Shown here: piece by piece, positions 6,250-8,592 of the stretch | Layout: each line of letters begins with the position of its first letter | Numbering within the stretch: position 1 is the stretch's first letter | Source of the DNA: Thermoplasmata archaeon | GTDB taxonomy: Archaea; Thermoplasmatota; Thermoplasmata; Thermoplasmatales; Thermoplasmataceae | Assembly (NCBI GenBank): GCA_021804185.1 | Contig: JAJZKL010000023.1 | Location: 1 to 8,592, forward strand | Direction of reading: 5' to 3' | DNA length: 8,592 bases | Notes under the pieces: generated by a model | Databases searched by the model: none | Seen by the model: only the letters and a program-made list of their open reading frames with translations | What the model was told of the DNA's origin: nothing | Made by a program: the position numbers and the translations under genes

Positions 6250-7032
6250 TTAATCTAGATGCATAATTTTTAGCCTGATTTCCGGGTTTTTCGTTTCCAG
6301 TGAGGCTATGTCTGAAAGTGAAAAATGGAACCGCCGTCTGGAGACGAGAATCGTTGAAGATTCTCCACGTGAAGCAGATTCAAATGCTGAATGCAGCGAA
6401 GCATACTCAAAGGCAGGTACGATCCCGATAGCCGCCGTTACTATCCTTGATGTCTCACCTATTATCCCCATTTTTTTATCTTTTGTCAGATCAGGATTTT
6501 TCTTAAAAAAGTCGCTAATAGTCTGCATATTGTCCAGATCCTCTGCATTTGGTATGACAATTATCGTAACGGAACCAAGCTGTATGTCGATAAGTCCTGT
6601 AACCATGCTTACGGCCTGCAAATATCCCTGGACCGAATCAATCTGCGCAATTCCAGTTGCTCCTTTCACCTTTGCATCCCTAATTCTTGAAGCATGCAGG
6701 TAACCATCACGCATGCAGAGGCTTACCCTGTCTCCTTTCCGGATATCCCCGTCACTAATAGCTTCCCATGAGAGGGCAGAATCCAGCTCAGAAATGTTCT
6801 CGTGCACGAAATTCCGGATGTCATTCAGGCCGCTATAGAGGAACTCAAAACCTTCCTTGGTCAGCGCATTTTTGTCGTTGATTAGCCCTTCGGATCTGAG
6901 TATTTTGAGATGGTAGATAACGCCCTGAAGGGTGATACCTATGTCCCTTCCAATCTCCGATGGTTTCACTCTTCCCCTAAATATGTTCGCGAGGATCATT
7001 AGCTGGCTGATTTTAGACTGTTCCAATGACAT
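6250..7032 (-). CDS. Winged-helix transcriptional regulator with a large C-terminal domain
   Basis: This 260-residue protein has an N-terminal winged helix-turn-helix (about residues 5-65). The recognition region is roughly 24-45 (PSEIGRDIGI...YHLKILRSEGL), followed by the basic wing and a TKEGFEFL segment. The rest (about 85-260) is a separate domain rich in beta strands. It has a barrel-like stretch with IRKGDRVSL, GATGIAQ and LGSVTIIVIPN, then a mixed region with GIIGETSRIVTAA. It looks like the archaeal predicted regulators I associate, from memory, with COG1497, which have no settled ligand. The domain may sense a small molecule, but that is inference. The ATG at 7032 has no ribosome binding site and a TATA-like box about 27 bases upstream, so it is probably leaderless. 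It lies 34 bases after the SufR-like gene. Confidence 0.8.
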   Translation of the reverse strand: MSLEQSKISQLMILANIFRGRVKPSEIGRDIGITLQGVIYHLKILRSEGLINDKNALTKEGFEFLYSGLNDIRNFVHENISELDSALSWEAISDGDIRKGDRVSLCMRDGYLHASRIRDAKVKGATGIAQIDSVQGYLQAVSMVTGLIDIQLGSVTIIVIPNAEDLDNMQTISDFFKKNPDLTKDKKMGIIGETSRIVTAAIGIVPAFEYASLHSAFESASRGESSTILVSRRRFHFSLSDIASLETKNPEIRLKIMHLD

Positions 7033-7053
7033 GAACCAGTGTCTATATGTTTA

Positions 7054-7063
7054 TGAAAATAAA
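7054..7063 (-). promoter_or_regulatory. Promoter of the winged-helix regulator
   Basis: TTTATTTTCA on the minus strand is centred about 27 bases before the ATG at 7032, where a TATA box would put transcription at the start codon itself. No ribosome binding site is present, which fits a leaderless mRNA. The match is moderate. Confidence 0.4.
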
Positions 7064-7066
7064 TAG

Positions 7067-7738
7067 CTATTTATCCTTGGTTGAATCTTGGGTGGCGTTC
7101 ACGTAATCGATCAGAAACCTGCAGACATTGTCCCCTGAAACGACGCGGTGAGTGGCAGAGACACCAGCATCGAGAAGCTTCCGGAATAGATCTGTTTCAA
7201 CAGAGCAGGCTTCTCCGTAGCGTTCTGATATCGCCAGAATGGGACAGTTATATTCCATAAGCTCGAACTTATCTCCCTTCAGATTCCTCGACTCTGCCAT
7301 ATACCCGTCTGCATTCCTCAGTTCCATCAGCCTTTCTACCATTCTCGGATGGTCAAGGCCGGAAATTGCCTCAGAATATGGCCCATAAATTCTGGAGGTT
7401 CTCAGCCGGAGTATCCTGTCTATGTGTTCCCTGCCGAAGTTTTCCTCTACATAATTGAGGGCCTCAACAGCAAGCTCTTTGTGCCCTCTGGAAAATGAAT
7501 CAATACCCTTCTCAGTAAGCCTGAAAAAGCAACTTGGCCTGCCTCTTCCCGAATTCCTGTACCTTCTCTCTACAAGTCCGCCTGATTCAAGCTTTACAAT
7601 CTGTTTGAGTACTGCCACTTTTGAAATTCCCATGGTGTCTGCAAGGCTCTTCAAAGACATCTCCCTGTTTTTCTTTAGAATGACAAACATGTCTTCTGTT
7701 AGCGGGCCTTCACCCTGATGGCTCTTTTCGTAGCTCAT
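7067..7738 (-). CDS. SufR-like transcriptional regulator with three conserved cysteines
   Basis: This 223-residue protein combines an N-terminal winged helix-turn-helix (about 12-80) with a C-terminal domain typical of the SufR/COG2345 regulators. The DNA-binding part shows LKSLADTMGISKVAVLKQIVKLE, the wing RYRNSGRGRPSCFF and the LTEKG motif. The C-terminal domain has Cys165 (NCPILAI), Cys178 and Cys206 (SGDNVCRFLI). The spacings of 13 and 28 residues match, as I recall, the cysteines that hold the iron-sulfur cluster of cyanobacterial SufR. It may therefore sense cluster status or oxidants and control cluster assembly or related genes. No suf genes are in view. The ATG at 7738 lacks a ribosome binding site and has a TATA box at the leaderless distance. 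It follows thiE by 40 bases in the same direction. Confidence 0.8.
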   Translation of the reverse strand: MSYEKSHQGEGPLTEDMFVILKKNREMSLKSLADTMGISKVAVLKQIVKLESGGLVERRYRNSGRGRPSCFFRLTEKGIDSFSRGHKELAVEALNYVEENFGREHIDRILRLRTSRIYGPYSEAISGLDHPRMVERLMELRNADGYMAESRNLKGDKFELMEYNCPILAISERYGEACSVETDLFRKLLDAGVSATHRVVSGDNVCRFLIDYVNATQDSTKDK

Positions 7739-7760
7739 GAGTCTTGATGCAAGTATGAGT

Positions 7761-7770
7761 TATTAAATTT
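7761..7770 (-). promoter_or_regulatory. Leaderless promoter of the SufR-like regulator
   Basis: AAATTTAATA on the minus strand is centred 27-28 bases before the ATG at 7738, so transcription should begin at or next to the start codon. No ribosome binding site precedes the gene. The regulator can thus be made independently of thiE, though read-through from thiE is also possible. Confidence 0.5.
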
Positions 7771-7778
7771 ATGTGATT

Positions 7779-8405
7779 TTAGTTAATATAATCTATCCCA
7801 GGAAAAGCGCTCATTAATTCCCTTACTGCGCGTCCAGGGTCGACACTGGAATACACCCAGGAAATGACACAGATTCCATCGAGATTAAAAGGTCGCAGTA
7901 TTGCGGCATTTTCAGGATTAATTCCCCCAATTGCAAAAATAGGCACGTGAATGTATTTCCTTATCCCTTTCAGGACTTCGATATCATACAATCTAGCATC
8001 ATTTTTTGAATTCGTCACAAAGAAAGGGCCAAAGGATACATAATCTGCCCCCAAGGTCTGTGCCTCAACTGCAATTTCTCGGCTACCATAGGTGGAACAC
8101 CCTATTATCTTATCTGGCAGCCTCTTTCTTGCCTCCGAAAGTGGGACGTCATCTTTTCCGATATGAAGTCCGTCGGCATTGACTGCAGTAGCAAGATTCA
8201 CATCATCATCGATTATGAATATCTTGTTATATCTGTAAGCCAGGTTGGACAGTTTTTGCGCGAGTTCCAGTTTATCGTGGAAACCTGCAGATTTATTCCG
8301 ATATTGCAGTATGGAAACCCCTGAAACCAGGGCCTTTTCTGTTACCTCAAAAAAATTTGAGGTTATTGGTTCCGGTGTAACAAGATATATTCCGCCGAGT
8401 GTCAT
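7779..8405 (-). CDS. thiE: Thiamine phosphate synthase
   Basis: ThiE joins hydroxymethylpyrimidine diphosphate and the thiazole phosphate to give thiamine phosphate in the cytoplasm. The protein is 208 residues, the normal length for the single-domain TIM-barrel form. Motifs in order are QYRNK (34-38), IDDDVNLA (65-72) for the usual NDR.DLA segment with Asp67 kept, ADGLHIGKDD (77-86), GCSTYG (102-107), ADYVSFGPFFVTNSK (120-134) and the phosphate-binding AIGGI (158-162). The Asn and Arg of the usual NDR are both Asp here, a small deviation beside the diphosphate/Mg site. The ATG at 8405 overlaps the stop codon of the upstream gene in ATGA, so the two are almost certainly one transcript with coupled translation. 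TenI, a ThiE-like protein without synthase activity, is a less likely alternative. Confidence 0.9.
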   Translation of the reverse strand: MTLGGIYLVTPEPITSNFFEVTEKALVSGVSILQYRNKSAGFHDKLELAQKLSNLAYRYNKIFIIDDDVNLATAVNADGLHIGKDDVPLSEARKRLPDKIIGCSTYGSREIAVEAQTLGADYVSFGPFFVTNSKNDARLYDIEVLKGIRKYIHVPIFAIGGINPENAAILRPFNLDGICVISWVYSSVDPGRAVRELMSAFPGIDYIN

Positions 8406-8590
8406 TTCAGGTTCCTTGAAGTAGCATTGTCTATGGCTTTCCAGAAATCGTCTTTGCCGGGCGGGCCGATTTCTAGCAGCTTGCCGTCCACTTCCAGTTT
8501 TATTCCAGCCGATTTCTCCATCATTTTTCCTGCTATTGTGGCTGGGATGTTCCTTGATTTAAGCACTTTTACAAGCTCTTCAGCTCTTTT
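8402..8590 (-). CDS. C-terminal end of an AIR-synthase-related (PurM-like) protein, partial
   Basis: This reading frame enters from the right edge and ends at TGA 8402-8404, giving the last 62 residues of a protein. The pattern is an AEELVKVLKSRNIPATIAGK segment, then a short GIKLEVDGK strand pair and a closing EIGPPGKDDFWKAI. It resembles the C-terminal end of archaeal AIR-synthase-related proteins of the HypE/COG0309 type, ATP-dependent enzymes of the PurM superfamily. ThiL, thiamine-monophosphate kinase, belongs to the same superfamily and would fit the neighbouring thiE, but the tail looks more HypE-like to me. The stop overlaps the thiE start (ATGA). The N-terminal catalytic half lies outside the window, so the identity stays open. 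Confidence 0.6.
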   Translation of the reverse strand, partial: KRAEELVKVLKSRNIPATIAGKMMEKSAGIKLEVDGKLLEIGPPGKDDFWKAIDNATSRNLK

Positions 8591-8592
8591 CT

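Noticed and set aside
6193..6258. Small open frame of 21 codons on the plus strand
   Set aside because: It is low-complexity AT sequence (mostly Tyr, Ile, Lys), has no ribosome binding site and runs into the opposite-strand regulator gene.
6308..6703. Open frame of 131 codons on the plus strand inside the winged-helix regulator
   Set aside because: The minus-strand gene has a clear helix-turn-helix; the plus-strand frame shows no domain or start signal.
1..8592. Search for CRISPR arrays, insertion sequences, tRNA or rRNA genes and long direct repeats
   Set aside because: No regularly spaced repeats, transposase-like protein, cloverleaf-like element or rRNA-like stretch was seen by eye. A tRNAscan or repeat search could still find something subtle.

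Overview
The window looks like chromosomal DNA of a thermoacidophilic archaeon of the Thermoplasmatales or a close relative. Three things point there: an archaeal ribosomal cluster (L7Ae, S28e, L24e, NDK, aIF5B), a 2-keto-3-deoxygluconate aldolase resembling the Thermoplasma/Picrophilus branch of the family, and archaeal expression signals (TATA boxes, GGAGG/GAGGTG ribosome binding sites, probable leaderless starts). Genes are tightly packed, no stretch over 300 bases lacks a gene, and I see no mobile element, CRISPR array, rRNA or tRNA. Naming the order is an inference from protein resemblance, not from a search.

Plus strand, 1-4711. A TATA box leads into an unrecognised 200-residue protein (100-702), followed after 41 bases by the KDG aldolase (744-1613), an enzyme of the non-phosphorylative Entner-Doudoroff pathway. 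A clear TATA box and strong ribosome binding site (about 1644-1690) then open a five-gene translation operon: L7Ae, S28e, L24e, nucleoside diphosphate kinase and initiation factor aIF5B. Gaps between these genes are 1 to 10 bases, and several ribosome binding sites are built into the stop codon of the preceding gene.

Minus strand, 4722-6066. Converging on aIF5B with only 10 bases between them is a two-gene unit: a pyruvoyl S-adenosylmethionine decarboxylase (5668-6066), then, 4 bases later and from a TTG start, a CaCA-family cation exchanger (4722-5663) whose two alpha repeats are unusual. A very AT-rich 183-base intergenic region (6067-6249) carries the decarboxylase promoter and two overlapping palindromes.

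Minus strand, 6250-8592. Four genes are read towards the decarboxylase: the 3' end of an AIR-synthase-related (PurM-like) protein, thiamine phosphate synthase ThiE joined to it by an ATGA overlap, a SufR-like iron-sulfur-type regulator, and a second winged-helix regulator. Both regulators have TATA-like boxes about 27 bases before their ATG and no ribosome binding site, so each is probably leaderless and can be expressed apart from thiE.

Most of the window is ordinary core genome. The points most worth a second look are the exchanger's altered ion-binding motifs and its pairing with a polyamine enzyme, the probable CTG start of S28e, the Cys-containing regulator next to thiE, and the unidentified first gene.
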